From Pseudomonadota bacterium (GTDB taxonomy: Bacteria; Pseudomonadota; Alphaproteobacteria; Rhodospirillales; Magnetospirillaceae), in contig JAJZGK010000003.1 of the NCBI GenBank assembly GCA_021798485.1, positions 1 to 43,243 on the forward strand: a DNA stretch of 43,243 nucleotides, given 5' to 3'. The notes beneath the pieces were generated by a model. The model searched no databases and was not told the origin of the DNA. It saw nothing but the letters and a program-made list of their open reading frames with translations. Numbering within the stretch: the first letter of the stretch is position 1; every line of letters starts with the position of its first letter. A program made the position numbers and the translations under genes. This document shows, one piece after another, positions 34,294 through 43,243 of the stretch.

Positions 34294-36768
34294 TCACACC
34301 CAGGGCTTCACCTGCCAGATTTCCGCGGCGTACTCGCGCACCGTGCGGTCGGACGAGAACTTGCCCATGCGCGCCACGTTGAGAATGGCGCGGCGGGTCC
34401 ATTCCTCGGGATCGCGGTAAAGGGCGTCCACCCGTTCCTGGGTTTCGATATAGGCGGCGTAATCGGCGGTCAGCAGGTAATGATCGCCATGGATGGTCAG
34501 AAGATCGACGATGGGACGGAACCGCTCGGGCTCGCCGGGCGAGAAATAGCCGTTGCCGATCATCTCCAGCACCTGGGCCAGTTCGGGATGGGCCTGGATG
34601 GCCTGGCGGGGATCGTAGCCGTCGCGGCGGATCTTGCCCACCTCCTGCGCGGTGAGGCCGAAGAGGAACATGTTGTCCTCGCCCACCTCTTCGCAGATTT
34701 CCACATTGGCGCCGTCCCAGGTGCCGATGGTCAGCGCGCCGTTCAAGGCCAGCTTCATATTGCCGGTGCCAGAAGCCTCGGTGCCCGCCGTGCTGATCTG
34801 TTCCGACAGATCGGCGCCGGGAATGATCAGCTCGGCGGTGGAGACGTTGTAATTGGGCACGAACACCACTTTCAGGCGGTCGCCCACCAGGGGATCGTGG
34901 TTCACCACATCGGCCACATCGTTGATCAGTTTCAGGATCAGCTTGGCCATGGCATAGCCGGGCGCCGCCTTGCCGGCGAAGAACACCGTGCGCGGCACCA
35001 TGTCCTGGGTGGGATTGGCGCGGATGCGGTTGTAGCGGGTGATGATGTGCAGCACGTTCAAAAGCTGACGCTTGTATTCATGCATGCGCTTGACCATGAC
35101 GTCGAACAGCGAGTCCAGCCCGCCGGTCACCCCCAGCCGCTGTTCCACCACCTGGGCCAGCCGCAGCTTGTTGGCCTGCTTGGCGGCGGCGAAGGCGGCG
35201 CGGAAGCCGGCATCCTCGGCCAGGGGCACCAGGTCGGACAACTGATCGAGATGGCTGATCCAGCCGTCGCCGATATGCGCGGTGATCAGGCCCGCCAGGG
35301 TGGGATTGGCCGCCAGCAGCCAGCGGCGCGGGGTGATGCCGTTGGTCTTGCAGGTGATCTTGCCGGGCTGAAAGCGCTCGAAATCGGAAAAAATAGTGCT
35401 TTTCATCAGGTCGGTATGGATTTCCGCCACGCCGTTGACCTTGTGCGAGCCGACGATGGACAGATTGGCCATGCGCACCCGGCGCTCGCCCCCCTCGTCG
35501 ATCAGCGACATGCGGCGCAGCACCTCGTTGTCGCCGGGCCAGCGATAGCGCACGGCGTTGAGGAAACGCTGGTTGATCTCGTAGATGATTTCCAGATGGC
35601 GCGGCAGCAGCCGCTCGAACAGGTCCACCGGCCAGGTTTCCAGCGCCTCCGACATCAGGGTGTGGTTGGTGTAGGCGCAGGTTTTGACGGTGATGGTCCA
35701 GGCGCGGTCCCAGTCCAGATGGTAATCATCCAGCAGTACCCGCATCAGCTCGGCCACGGTCATGGCCGGGTGGGTGTCGTTCAGCTGGATGGCCACGTAA
35801 TCGGGCATCAGGTCGAAATTGCTGTGACCCTTGCGGAACCGGGCGATGATGTCTTGCAGCGAGGCGCAGACGAAGAAATATTCCTGGCGGAAGCGCAGTT
35901 CCTTGCCGCTGATGGTGGAATCCGACGGATACAGCACCTTGGAGAGGTTCTCGGTGTCGTTCTTGTCGCGCACCGCCTCGATATAGTTGCCCTGATTGAA
36001 ATAGCGCAGATTGAATTCCCGCGTCGATTTCGCCGCCCACAGGCGCAGATTGTTGACCGACTGGGCGCCGTAGCCCGGCACCGGAATATCGAAGGCCATG
36101 GCCATCACTTCCTCGGCGTCGATCCACTGATGGCACCAATGGCCCTCGCCGTCGCGGTAGCGCACCACGCGGCCGCCGAAGCGCACCGGATAGATGACGC
36201 CGGGGCGCTGAAATTCCCAGGGGTTGCCGTAGCGCAGCCAGTTTTCCGGGCTTTCCACCTGCCAGCCCTGCTCCACATGCTGGGTGAACATGCCGAACTC
36301 GTAGCGGATGCCGTAGCCGAAGCCGGGCATGGCCAGGGTGGCCAGGCTGTCGATCAGGCAGGCGGCCAGACGGCCCAGACCGCCATTGCCCAGGGCCGGC
36401 TCCACCTCCCAGCTTTGCAGTTCCTCCAGATCGTAGCCGAGATCGGCCACCGCCTCCTTGAAGGGCTCGTAGATGCCGAGATTGATCATGGCGTTGGTCA
36501 GGGCCCGGCCGATGAGGAACTCCATCGACAGGTAATAGACGCGCTTGACGTCGTTGTCGTAATAGCCGCGCATGGTTTCCATCCAGCGGGCGATCAGGCG
36601 GTCGCGCACCGTGAAGGCCGCCGCCAGGAACCAATCGCGCGAGGTGGCCAGCAGCGCATCCTTGCCCACCGAATAGAGCAGATGATCCATCAGGCTCTGC
36701 TTGATGCCGGCGGCATCGTTGGCCTCGGCCCGCGTGGCCGGCACCGACGTCTGTTCGCGTTTCGCCAT
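34294..36768 (-). CDS. glgP: Glycogen/starch/alpha-glucan phosphorylase
   Basis: An 824-residue PLP-dependent phosphorylase releasing glucose 1-phosphate from glycogen. Family signatures are clear: EVEPALGNGGLGRLAACLIDS near the N terminus, QLNDTHPAMTV, TNHTLMSEALETWP, and the PLP-binding region STAGTEASGTGNMKLALNG with its Lys. Full length for the family. Two ATGs compete: 36768 (MAKREQTS) and 36780 (MSRVMAKR). The first is favoured by spacing from the GGGG upstream. No other glycogen genes are in the window; the gene stands alone between R3 and der. Confidence 0.95.
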   Translation of the reverse strand: MAKREQTSVPATRAEANDAAGIKQSLMDHLLYSVGKDALLATSRDWFLAAAFTVRDRLIARWMETMRGYYDNDVKRVYYLSMEFLIGRALTNAMINLGIYEPFKEAVADLGYDLEELQSWEVEPALGNGGLGRLAACLIDSLATLAMPGFGYGIRYEFGMFTQHVEQGWQVESPENWLRYGNPWEFQRPGVIYPVRFGGRVVRYRDGEGHWCHQWIDAEEVMAMAFDIPVPGYGAQSVNNLRLWAAKSTREFNLRYFNQGNYIEAVRDKNDTENLSKVLYPSDSTISGKELRFRQEYFFVCASLQDIIARFRKGHSNFDLMPDYVAIQLNDTHPAMTVAELMRVLLDDYHLDWDRAWTITVKTCAYTNHTLMSEALETWPVDLFERLLPRHLEIIYEINQRFLNAVRYRWPGDNEVLRRMSLIDEGGERRVRMANLSIVGSHKVNGVAEIHTDLMKSTIFSDFERFQPGKITCKTNGITPRRWLLAANPTLAGLITAHIGDGWISHLDQLSDLVPLAEDAGFRAAFAAAKQANKLRLAQVVEQRLGVTGGLDSLFDVMVKRMHEYKRQLLNVLHIITRYNRIRANPTQDMVPRTVFFAGKAAPGYAMAKLILKLINDVADVVNHDPLVGDRLKVVFVPNYNVSTAELIIPGADLSEQISTAGTEASGTGNMKLALNGALTIGTWDGANVEICEEVGEDNMFLFGLTAQEVGKIRRDGYDPRQAIQAHPELAQVLEMIGNGYFSPGEPERFRPIVDLLTIHGDHYLLTADYAAYIETQERVDALYRDPEEWTRRAILNVARMGKFSSDRTVREYAAEIWQVKPWV

Positions 36769-36971
36769 GACCCTGCTCATCCCCTCTCGCGGATTTGTGC
36801 TCTTGGCCCGACTCGACCTCTTTGCCGCAGTGCCGTCAAGGCCAAACTGCGGCGGGCCGCAAAGCCCCTGCCTGATTTAATGATTTTCTCATATCCACGC
36901 CCCGCGCGGATCGCGGGGATCCGGCGGCGGAACGCCGCGGCGGGCCGCCGGCGCGGCCCTGCCGTCCGGCG

Positions 36972-38405
36972 TCAGTCTTCGTCGGCGTAGGGGTTCTTGC
37001 GCTTGCGCAGGCCGAAGCGGATCGGCACGCCCGGCAGATCGAAGCTGTCGCGCAGGCCGTTCACCAGATAGCGCACATAGCTGTCCGGCAGTTCGTCGGC
37101 GCGCTGGGTGAACACCGCGAAGCTGGGCGGCCGGGTGCGCACCTGGGTCATGTAGCGCAGGCGGATGCGCCGCCCGCCGGTGACCGCCGGCGGCGGATGG
37201 CGTTCGGTCATCTCTTCCAGCCAGCGGTTGAGGCGGTTGGTGGAAACGCGCTTGTTCCACACCCCGTAAATATTCAGCACCGCGTCCATCAGGGCGTCGA
37301 GCCCCCGACCCTGCAGAGCCGACAGGGTGACGGTGGGCACGCCGCGCACCTGCGGCAGCGAGGTTTCCAGACGGTCCTGCAGCCGCTGCATGGCCTCGGC
37401 GCGGTTTTCGGCGGCATCCCATTTGTTGACGGCGATGACCAGGGCGCGGCCCTCTTCCAGGACCAGACGGGCGATGGTCAGATCCTGCTTGTCGAGCACG
37501 GCGTTGGCATCGAGCACCAGCACCACCACATGGGCCATGCGCAGGGCCTCGATGGTGTTGGCGGTGGAAAGCTTTTCCACCGAATCGCTGATATTGGCGC
37601 GGCGGCGCAGCCCGGCGGTATCCACCAGGCGGATGACGCGGCCCTTGTAGGACCATTCCACGGTGATGGCGTCGCGGGTCAGCCCGGCCTCGGGGCCGGT
37701 CAGCAGACGGTCTTCGCCCAACAGGCGGTTGACCAGGGTGGATTTGCCCACATTGGGCCGCCCCACCACCGCCAGATTCAGCGGGCGGGCCTCCTCGGCC
37801 CGTTCCTGTTCCACCAGGACGTCGCCGTCCTCCGGCTCGTCTGCCCCTCCCCAGGTCGATTCGGACTCGGGCTCGGGCTCCGCCAAACCGCCATGGCGGC
37901 GGGCGAACGGCAGCAGCGCCTCGTAAAGGCCGTCCAGTCCCTCGCCGTGCTCGGCCGAGATCGGCACCGGATCGCCCAGGCCCAGGGCGTAGGACTCGTA
38001 AAGGCCGGGGGCGCCGGCCTTGCCCTCGCACTTGTTGGCGCAGAGGAGCACCGGCGTTTTCACCTTGCGCAGATGATCGGCGAAGAAGGAATCCAGCGGC
38101 GTCACCCCGGCGCGGGCATCGATCAGGAACAGCACCACATGGGCATCACCGATGGCGGTTTCGGTCTGCCGGCGCATGCGCCCCTCCACCGTGGCGTCGA
38201 AGGCGTCTTCGAGGCCGGCGGTATCGATGACCATGAAATCCATGTCGGAAATCCCGCCCGCCGCCTCGCGCCGGTCGCGGGTGACGCCCGGCATATCGTG
38301 CACGATGGCCAGACGCCGCCCCACCAGGCGATTGAACAGGGTGGACTTGCCCACATTGGGCCGTCCGACGATGGCGACCCGGAAAGGCGGGTTTTTCCCA
38401 GACAT
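36972..38405 (-). CDS. der: Ribosome biogenesis GTPase Der (EngA)
   Basis: A 477-residue double GTPase needed for 50S subunit maturation. Two G domains each start with [11 protein letters not shown], the first at about residue 13 and the second at about 214, with DTAG and NK(C/W)(E/D) motifs in each. The acidic inter-domain linker ([16 protein letters not shown]) and the KH-like C-terminal domain ending [17 protein letters not shown] are typical. The ATG at 38405 is preferred over an upstream GTG. It follows bamB with a 28-bp gap, as in many proteobacteria. Confidence 0.96.
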   Translation of the reverse strand: MSGKNPPFRVAIVGRPNVGKSTLFNRLVGRRLAIVHDMPGVTRDRREAAGGISDMDFMVIDTAGLEDAFDATVEGRMRRQTETAIGDAHVVLFLIDARAGVTPLDSFFADHLRKVKTPVLLCANKCEGKAGAPGLYESYALGLGDPVPISAEHGEGLDGLYEALLPFARRHGGLAEPEPESESTWGGADEPEDGDVLVEQERAEEARPLNLAVVGRPNVGKSTLVNRLLGEDRLLTGPEAGLTRDAITVEWSYKGRVIRLVDTAGLRRRANISDSVEKLSTANTIEALRMAHVVVLVLDANAVLDKQDLTIARLVLEEGRALVIAVNKWDAAENRAEAMQRLQDRLETSLPQVRGVPTVTLSALQGRGLDALMDAVLNIYGVWNKRVSTNRLNRWLEEMTERHPPPAVTGGRRIRLRYMTQVRTRPPSFAVFTQRADELPDSYVRYLVNGLRDSFDLPGVPIRFGLRKRKNPYADED

Positions 38406-38433
38406 GAAAACAAACACTCTTCTGCAGTAAAGA

Positions 38434-39756
38434 TCAGCGGTAGGCCACCAGATCGCCGGCGGTGGTCACGAACAGCAAGGTGCCGTCGGCCACGATGGGG
38501 GCAATGGTCACACCGTCGGACAATTCCACCGAACCCAGCACCTTGCCGGTATAGGGCGACACCGCCATGGCCTCGCCGGCCGACGACACCACCACCAGGC
38601 GGTTGGAGGCCAGCACCGGGCCGGTCCAGGTCAGATAGTCGGACTTCTGTTCCGGGTCCACCCATTTTTGCAGCGGCGTCACCCAGCGCACCTGGCCGGT
38701 GGAGGCCTGGATGCAGATGAGATCGGGGGCGTTGCTCACCATGAACAGGAAATCACCGGCCACCCATGGCGTCTGCTGCGAGCCGATTTCCCGCTCCCAC
38801 ACCCGGCGGCCGCTGCGCAGATCGATGGCGGCGGTCATGTCGCTGTTGCCGGCCACGTAAACGCGGCCACTGTCGACCACCGGCAGGCCGCGGATATCGG
38901 TCAGGGTGCCCACCTGATCGGTGCGGCGCATGCTGGCCACGCCGTCGTTCCACATGGGCGTGCCGTTCTCGATGCGCAGGGAATAGACCTCGCCCGAACT
39001 GTAGGCCACCACCACCGAGTTGCCGTCCACCGCCGGGCTGGTGCCGCCCACCAGCGAGGCGCCCTCGCTCATGCCCTCATGGTGCCACAGCTCATGGCCG
39101 TCGGCGGCGGAATAGGCATGGGTTTCGTTATCGACGGTGATCACCAGCACACGGCCGGCGCGCACGGTGGGGGCGCCGCGCACCGGAGCCGGCAGCTGAA
39201 TGCGCCACAGCTCCTTGCCCTTGGCCTTCAGATCCATGGCCACCATCTGGGCGTAGCTGGTGGTGGCGTACAGCACGCCGCCATCCACCGCCAGACCGCC
39301 GCCGAACGAGCCGTTGTCCACGTCCTCCGGCGTCAGATCCCTGTCCCACAGCTCGTCGCCGTCCTTCAGGCGGAAGGCGGACAGCTGCGATTTGGCATCC
39401 ATGGCGTAGACCACGCCATGCCACACCACCGGCGCGGTGATGAAGGCGCGGCGCTTCGAGGCGCCATCGCCGACATTGGCCGACCACACTTTGTGAATAT
39501 GTTCGCGCAGGGCCAGATGAAACATGGCATGGGGCGGAAAGCCCCCGGCCTGCGGCCAGTCGGGAACCTTTTCCGGCGGCGGCAGCACGATGGGCGCGGT
39601 GGCCGAGGGATCGGGCTCCAGGGCGCTGGTGCGGTCGAGAACGGAAATCCGCTTGCCCGGCAGCGGCTTGGGATCGTTGCCGCCGAACCAGCTATCGCTG
39701 CCGCAAGCGGCCAGCAGGCCGCAGGCGGTGATGACGAGAAGAATGCGACGCATCAT
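38434..39756 (-). CDS. bamB: Outer membrane assembly lipoprotein BamB (PQQ-repeat beta-propeller)
   Basis: A 440-residue lipoprotein with a lipobox LLAAC and acylated Cys18, followed by a linker and about eight PQQ-like propeller blades (words such as [24 protein letters not shown] and [25 protein letters not shown]). BamB supports outer-membrane protein insertion by the Bam complex. Two adjacent ATGs open the frame; GGGAGA upstream fits either. Its place between the YfgM-like gene and der matches the conserved yfgM-bamB-der order. Confidence 0.94.
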   Translation of the reverse strand: MMRRILLVITACGLLAACGSDSWFGGNDPKPLPGKRISVLDRTSALEPDPSATAPIVLPPPEKVPDWPQAGGFPPHAMFHLALREHIHKVWSANVGDGASKRRAFITAPVVWHGVVYAMDAKSQLSAFRLKDGDELWDRDLTPEDVDNGSFGGGLAVDGGVLYATTSYAQMVAMDLKAKGKELWRIQLPAPVRGAPTVRAGRVLVITVDNETHAYSAADGHELWHHEGMSEGASLVGGTSPAVDGNSVVVAYSSGEVYSLRIENGTPMWNDGVASMRRTDQVGTLTDIRGLPVVDSGRVYVAGNSDMTAAIDLRSGRRVWEREIGSQQTPWVAGDFLFMVSNAPDLICIQASTGQVRWVTPLQKWVDPEQKSDYLTWTGPVLASNRLVVVSSAGEAMAVSPYTGKVLGSVELSDGVTIAPIVADGTLLFVTTAGDLVAYR

Positions 39757-39771
39757 GAAACAGGGGTCTCC

Positions 39772-40476
39772 CTAGCCCTTGACCTTGGCGGCGGCGGGGG
39801 CGGCGGGCGGCGCCGACAGGGCCGCCAGCATTTCGGCGGCCCGGGCCCGCTGCCCTTCCGGCGCGTGGGCGTCGTCGGCCAGCGATTTGTAAATCTGCAC
39901 CGCCTGGGCGCGGTTGCCGGTCTGCAGCGCGGTCATGGCCTGCACCTCCAGCGCCTGGCTGCGCCAGGGGCCGTTGCCCGAGGCCAGGGCGGCCAGACGG
40001 GCGGCGAACAGGGTGGTATTGCCGGCATCCAGCGCCAGCAGGCCGCCCTTGACCACGGCCAGATCGCGGTAGAGATCGGGCACCGGCGCCTTCGACAGCA
40101 GATCATAGGCCGAAATGGCGCCCATGCGGTCGCCGCTTTGCAGCAGCAATTCGGCGCGGCGGCTTTGCGCCTCCACGGCCAGGCCGTCGCTGCCGTTGGC
40201 CGCCAGCGTGGTGTAGGCGGCAATGGCGTCCTGCAGCTTGCCCTGCTGGGCCAGCATTTGCGCCCGCGTCAGCGCCGCCTGATCCGCGTGGCGCTGCTTC
40301 GTCTGCCAGGCCTGCCAACCCTGGCTGCCCGCCACGATGGCGACAATCAGCACCGCCGCGGCGATGACCCAATGGCCGTAGAGCTTCCACAGTTTTTCGT
40401 ACTGTTCACGGCGCAGATCCTCGTCCACTTCCTGAATCAGCAGATCACCCGCGGGATCGTAATCGTTGGCGCTCAC
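39772..40476 (-). CDS. YfgM-like membrane-anchored TPR protein
   Basis: A 234-residue protein with a cytoplasmic N-terminal segment (EVDEDLRREQYEKLWKLYG), one membrane helix (HWVIAAAVLIVAIVAGSQGW) and a periplasmic TPR-type domain ending in an Ala/Pro-rich tail. YfgM-type proteins act as ancillary periplasmic chaperones near the Sec translocon. The GTG start at 40476 is chosen because GGAG lies 9 nt upstream; the frame stays open to a TTG at 40497. It is the first gene of the cluster with bamB (15-bp gap) and der. Confidence 0.9.
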   Translation of the reverse strand: MSANDYDPAGDLLIQEVDEDLRREQYEKLWKLYGHWVIAAAVLIVAIVAGSQGWQAWQTKQRHADQAALTRAQMLAQQGKLQDAIAAYTTLAANGSDGLAVEAQSRRAELLLQSGDRMGAISAYDLLSKAPVPDLYRDLAVVKGGLLALDAGNTTLFAARLAALASGNGPWRSQALEVQAMTALQTGNRAQAVQIYKSLADDAHAPEGQRARAAEMLAALSAPPAAPAAAKVKG

Positions 40477-40581
40477 CTTACACGCACTCCTTGCCAAGGG
40501 AAGCCGTCACCATAGCCTTCCCGCAACGACAAGGCAAACACGGTATGCAACGGGGATCTCGGGCCAGGGCCGCCCGGTTGC

Positions 40582-41133
40582 TCAGTCCCGCCACTTGATC
40601 GAGCAACCCATGCTGGGGATCTGCTCCACCGGGCCGGGCTGACCGGCGGCCACCCGCCGCATGGCCTCGTAAAGTTCGCGCCGGGCGTCGGGCGGCCCGG
40701 CCTCGCGGCGCGAGGCGTCGAGCCGGCCCCGGTACTGCAGGCCGAGCCCGGCGTCGAACCCGAAGAAATCCGGCGTGCACACCGCGTCATAGGCCCGCGC
40801 CACCGCCTGGGTGGGATCGATGAGATAGGGAAAGGTGAAGCCGTGCCGCGCCGCGAAGATCTTCATATTGTCGAAGGAATCCTCAGGGTAGGCCTCGGTG
40901 TCGTTGCTCATGATGGCCACGGCGCCGACCCCCTCGGCCTGCAGGGCGGCCACGTCGCGCACCAGGCGATCGGCCACCGCCTGCACATAGGGGCAGTGAT
41001 TGCACAGAAACATCACCAGCGTGCCCCGGGGGCCGCGCACATCCTCCAGGCCATAGTCGCGGCCGTCGATGCCGCGCAGCCGGAACGCCGGAGCCCGCCA
41101 GCCGAAATCGCAAACCGGAGTTTCCACCGCCAT
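40582..41133 (-). CDS. Thioredoxin-fold redox protein (AhpC/TSA-like)
   Basis: A 183-residue thioredoxin-like protein. The motif FLCNHCPYVQAVADRL carries a CxxC pair at the usual position after the first strand, and VAIMSNDTEAYPEDSFDNMK, FPYLIDPTQAVARAYDAVCTPDFF and SMGCSIKW follow. This is the resilience-to-oxidation family often annotated as thioredoxin family or peroxiredoxin-like. No signal peptide, so it is cytoplasmic. The ATG at 41133 is chosen because upstream codons are non-coding. It is divergent from a lipoprotein gene. Confidence 0.88.
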   Translation of the reverse strand: MAVETPVCDFGWRAPAFRLRGIDGRDYGLEDVRGPRGTLVMFLCNHCPYVQAVADRLVRDVAALQAEGVGAVAIMSNDTEAYPEDSFDNMKIFAARHGFTFPYLIDPTQAVARAYDAVCTPDFFGFDAGLGLQYRGRLDASRREAGPPDARRELYEAMRRVAAGQPGPVEQIPSMGCSIKWRD

Positions 41134-41218
41134 GACCGCCTCCCGCAGTGTTGACGAACTCTTAACCAGGGGGGGAGTATAAAGGCACGACTTTGGATTT
41201 GTCCTGGGTGAAACCGGC

Positions 41219-41668
41219 ATGGCGTTACCACCGCCCCTCTCCCGCTTGGCGCTGCTGCCCGTCCTGCTGTTGCTGACGGGGTGCGGCGCCGTGCGCTGGA
41301 CGGGCGAGAAGGCCGCCGGCGAGGTCAACGGCCTGAACGGCGTCACCCATGCCCTGGGCTCGCCGTTCTCGGCCGGACAGACCTTCCTGATCCTGGACGG
41401 GGTCAGCGTGATCAATACCGGCAAAACCATCGACGACCATCTGGTCTCGTGGATCTCGGGGCAGGACTGCTCGACCATCCGCGCCATGAAGGGCGAGGAT
41501 TACTGCCGCCCCAACCCCACCAAGCCGATCACCGTCACCCGCATCAGCTACTGTTACCACGATCTGGCCGGCACCACCTGCTACACCCAGCCGCTGCCCG
41601 GCAACACCCAGCCCACCGGCATCGAGGTCTATCAGGTGCCGGTGGCCGCCATTCCGTCCTCGCCCTGA
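41219..41668 (+). CDS. Small predicted lipoprotein
   Basis: A 149-residue protein with a lipoprotein signal (LALLPVLLLLTGC, acylated Cys22). The mature part is not recognised: it has a conserved-looking GQTFLILDGVSVINTGKTIDDHLVSWISGQDCSTIRAMKGEDYC segment and six Cys in the mature part (C79, C90, C107 and C114 among them), which may form disulfides in the periplasm. Similar short lipoproteins occur in other Rhodospirillales as far as I can judge, but I assign no function. No good Shine-Dalgarno is seen before the ATG at 41219. Confidence 0.7.
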   Translation: MALPPPLSRLALLPVLLLLTGCGAVRWTGEKAAGEVNGLNGVTHALGSPFSAGQTFLILDGVSVINTGKTIDDHLVSWISGQDCSTIRAMKGEDYCRPNPTKPITVTRISYCYHDLAGTTCYTQPLPGNTQPTGIEVYQVPVAAIPSSP

Positions 41669-41723
41669 CGGCGGCGGCGCGGCGGAATATTCCCCGAATA
41701 AAACACCCCTCCGCCATGGTTGC

Positions 41724-41743
41724 GGGAAAAACCCCTTTTTCCC
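41724..41743. terminator. Perfect palindromic hairpin after the lipoprotein gene
   Basis: GGGAAAAA-CCCC-TTTTTCCC has an 8-bp perfect stem. A second small hairpin, CCGGC-AATC-GCCGG, follows at about 41746-41759. They lie in the 326-bp gap 41669-41994, which also holds the promoter of the carbonic anhydrase gene and no gene I can support. Confidence 0.5.
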
Positions 41744-41886
41744 TTCCGGCAATCGCCGGCGGAGCATCGTTATGAACGAGCCGCCCCGGATACTGGCGCG
41801 GTTTTTCCGCTTGTCCGCAGCCCTGCCATGCCCCCCGCCTCTTCTCTTGCCCCGATGCCGAAAATGGGTCAGGGATATGGACCGGG

Positions 41887-41915
41887 TTGCCCAAAGCGGC
41901 AATCGTTGATATACG
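41887..41915 (+). promoter_or_regulatory. Predicted promoter of the carbonic anhydrase gene
   Basis: TTGCCC (41887-41892) and TATACG (41910-41915) are separated by exactly 17 bp and lie about 80 bp upstream of the ATG. Confidence 0.6.
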
Positions 41916-41994
41916 CAACTCCGGCGCCCTTTGAACCGGAGCAGGAATCCGGCCCGGGCGGCACCGACGCCCATGCCCCAACCAGGAGACCATC

Positions 41995-42603
41995 ATGGAC
42001 AGCTTGCTCGAAGGCTACCGTCAGTTCCGCACTGGATATTTCCCGCATAACCGCGAGATTTTCAAGGAACTGGCCCAGGGCCAATCGCCCAAGGCCATGG
42101 TGATTTCCTGCTGCGATTCCCGCGTTGATCCCGGCCTGATCTTCAACGCCGCCCCCGGCGAGATCTTCTCGCTGCGCAACGTGGCCAATCTGGTGCCGCC
42201 CTATTCGCCCGACGACAATCACCACTCCACCAGCGCCGCCATCGAATTCGCGGTGCGGGCCCTGAAGGTGCCGCATATCGTGGTGATGGGCCATGCCCGC
42301 TGCGGCGGCATCCGCGCCCTGATGGGGGCGCACGAAGGCGATTTCATCGGCCCCTGGATGCGCATCGCCGAACCCGCCCGCGACCATATCGTCCGCACCG
42401 CCGGCGATCAGCCGCCGGCGGTGCTGCAGCGCCTGTGCGAACATGAAATCCTGAAGACCTCGCTGGCCAACCTGCGCTCCTTCCCCTGGATCCAGACGGC
42501 GCTGAAAGACGGCAGCCTGCGCCTGCACGGCCTTTATTTCGAGGTGGAAACCGCCGAACTGCAGCGCCTGAACGAAGAGGACGGCACCTTCTCGACGCTG
42601 TAA
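41995..42603 (+). CDS. can: Beta-class carbonic anhydrase
   Basis: A 202-residue zinc enzyme interconverting CO2 and bicarbonate. The zinc site is complete: C40-x-D41-x-R43 in SCCDSRVDP, and H100 and C103 in GHARCGG. RNVANLVPPY and the C-terminal LHGLYFEVETAEL match the family. Cytoplasmic. The ATG at 41995 follows AGGAGA. Supplying bicarbonate would suit the Calvin-type genes elsewhere in the window, but there is no direct link. Confidence 0.95.
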   Translation: MDSLLEGYRQFRTGYFPHNREIFKELAQGQSPKAMVISCCDSRVDPGLIFNAAPGEIFSLRNVANLVPPYSPDDNHHSTSAAIEFAVRALKVPHIVVMGHARCGGIRALMGAHEGDFIGPWMRIAEPARDHIVRTAGDQPPAVLQRLCEHEILKTSLANLRSFPWIQTALKDGSLRLHGLYFEVETAELQRLNEEDGTFSTL

Positions 42604-42616
42604 TCCCCCCCCGCCT

Positions 42617-42641
42617 TTTGCGCCGTGAGGCCCGGCGCAAA
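42617..42641. terminator. Hairpin between convergent carbonic anhydrase and cNMP-binding genes
   Basis: TTTGCGCCG / CGGCGCAAA form a 9-bp stem with a 7-nt loop in the short convergent gap. The T run is minimal on either strand. Confidence 0.5.
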
Positions 42642-42652
42642 GGGTGGCGGCA

Positions 42653-43030
42653 TCAGGGGCGATTGACCAGGCGCTGCGTGGTCTCGCGGATATTGCGCAC
42701 GAAAATGTTGAGCAGCGCCCGGATGAAGGGATCGGCCTTGCGCAGCTTGTCCTCGAACACCGCCTCGGTGATGATCACCACCGCGGTGGGTTCAAGGGCC
42801 CGGGCCATGGCCATGCGGGTGTGATTGTCGATCAGGGCCATTTCGCCGAAAATGCCGCCCTCGGTGATATGACCGAGAATGGTCACCTCGCCCTGGCCGG
42901 AGGTTTTGCTGATCTCCACCTTGCCGGACTGCACCAGATAGGCGCAGCGCCGCCCCACCTCGCCTTCCTTGAAAATCACCTCGCCCGCGCCGTAGACCCG
43001 GCGGTCCAGAACCTCTTGTCCCTTGCCCAT
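42653..43030 (-). CDS. Single-domain cyclic-nucleotide-binding protein
   Basis: A 125-residue protein made of one cNMP-binding domain. VIFKEGEVGRRCAYLVQSGKVEISK forms the beta-roll start, and the phosphate-binding cassette appears as GGIFGEMALIDNHTRMAMARA with the expected Glu and Arg. No DNA-binding domain follows; the chain ends in a helix (FIRALLNIFVRNIRETTQRLV). It probably senses a cyclic nucleotide and acts through another protein. The ATG at 43030 follows GGAGGGG; longer upstream codons are non-coding. Confidence 0.87.
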   Translation of the reverse strand: MGKGQEVLDRRVYGAGEVIFKEGEVGRRCAYLVQSGKVEISKTSGQGEVTILGHITEGGIFGEMALIDNHTRMAMARALEPTAVVIITEAVFEDKLRKADPFIRALLNIFVRNIRETTQRLVNRP

Positions 43031-43138
43031 GGGGCCCCTCCCGCACCGCAGATGACAGAACGCCGCTCCAAGGTAGCGGCCCACGGGCGCGGCGGCAAGA
43101 TGCCGACCCCGGAAAAGACCCTCTGGCCTCGCCCCTTC

Positions 43139-43170
43139 AGGGCAATCGGGTGAAGCCGATTGCCCTGTTT
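43139..43170 (+). terminator. Perfect hairpin with T tract upstream of edge repeat R4
   Basis: AGGGCAATCGG / CCGATTGCCCT form an 11-bp perfect stem around GTGAAG, followed by GTTT on the plus strand. No plus-strand gene is seen before it in the window, so it may end an unseen transcript or be a structural part of the neighbouring repeat. Confidence 0.5.
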
Positions 43171-43243
43171 GATGGGCGTCCCTCACTCGCCGGGCGCTGG
43201 CGTACCGCCAGCTTGGCTTGCGCGCGAACGCTCGCGCGGGCGC
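43171..43243 (+). repeat. Interspersed structured repeat, edge copy R4 (cut by window end)
   Basis: GTCCCTCACTCGCCGGGCG leads to a central stem GCTGGCG-TAC-CGCCAGC and CTTGGCTTG, then GCGCGCGAACGCTCGCGCG. Compared with R1-R3 the central stem has different bases on both sides but still pairs perfectly. It is closest to the copy at the left edge. Confidence 0.6.

Overview
The window looks like a chromosomal segment of a GC-rich alphaproteobacterium, most likely a Rhodospirillales member close to Magnetospirillum/Phaeospirillum. This rests on recognisable gene blocks, not on a database search. The blocks are bolA / DnaJ-like / cobS / cobT, an alphaproteobacterial pst-phoU-phoB operon, a Calvin-type tkt-fba-rpe cluster, several c-di-GMP and chemotaxis proteins, and coq7. 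Most of it is core metabolism and regulation. No phage, insertion sequence with a transposase, CRISPR array or rRNA operon was seen.

Layout, left to right. At 1-412 there is a diverged repeat copy and a leader with an attenuator-like hairpin, followed by a PhoH-family ATPase. Next come a ribbon-helix-helix protein, bolA, and the cobaltochelatase genes cobS-cobT behind a DnaJ-like gene. The lemA/DUF3137 pair (6.0-7.5 kb) has a visibly lower-GC, less biased codon pattern than its neighbours. It is followed by gluQ, an HNH endonuclease, dsbB-coq7, a DedA/YqaA-type membrane protein and tRNA-Leu(CAA). From 11.3 to 17.8 kb lie a free-standing zinc-binding CZB domain protein beside a large chemoreceptor, ppk2, a LuxO-type sigma-54 activator and a cytidylate-kinase-like protein. 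At 18.0-24.25 kb sits the phosphate regulon (pstS-pstC-pstA-pstB-phoU-phoB, minus strand) with a three-unit Pho box. At 24.4-28.3 kb are rpe, fba and tkt. At 28.4-34.0 kb are a LuxR-type regulator with a degenerate receiver, a PAS-GGDEF-EAL protein, a CHAP-domain secreted hydrolase and a Sel1-repeat protein. Then come glgP and the der / bamB / YfgM-like cluster (34.3-40.5 kb), a thioredoxin-like protein, a lipoprotein, a beta-carbonic anhydrase and a cyclic-nucleotide-binding protein.

How the genes work together: phosphate uptake and signalling (pst/phoU/phoB), polyphosphate use (ppk2), glycogen breakdown (glgP), pentose/Calvin sugar interconversion (tkt, fba, rpe), CO2/bicarbonate balance (carbonic anhydrase) and cobalamin synthesis (cobST) give a picture of a metabolically versatile, motile cell that stores reserves.

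The most unusual signals are non-coding or duplicative. (1) An approximately 150-bp interspersed repeat occurs in three clear copies (about 1.2, 17.9 and 34.1 kb) and two diverged edge copies. It has three stem-loops whose stems change in a compensatory way between copies. (2) The cobT start region is triplicated, making two nonapeptide mini-ORFs chained by ATGA overlaps. (3) A second copy of the rpe 3' end lies just downstream of rpe. (4) Tandem 70-bp hairpin repeats lie between tkt and fba. (5) A terminator-like hairpin sits directly upstream of the phoH ribosome binding site. (6) The Sel1 gene appears to have a leaderless promoter.
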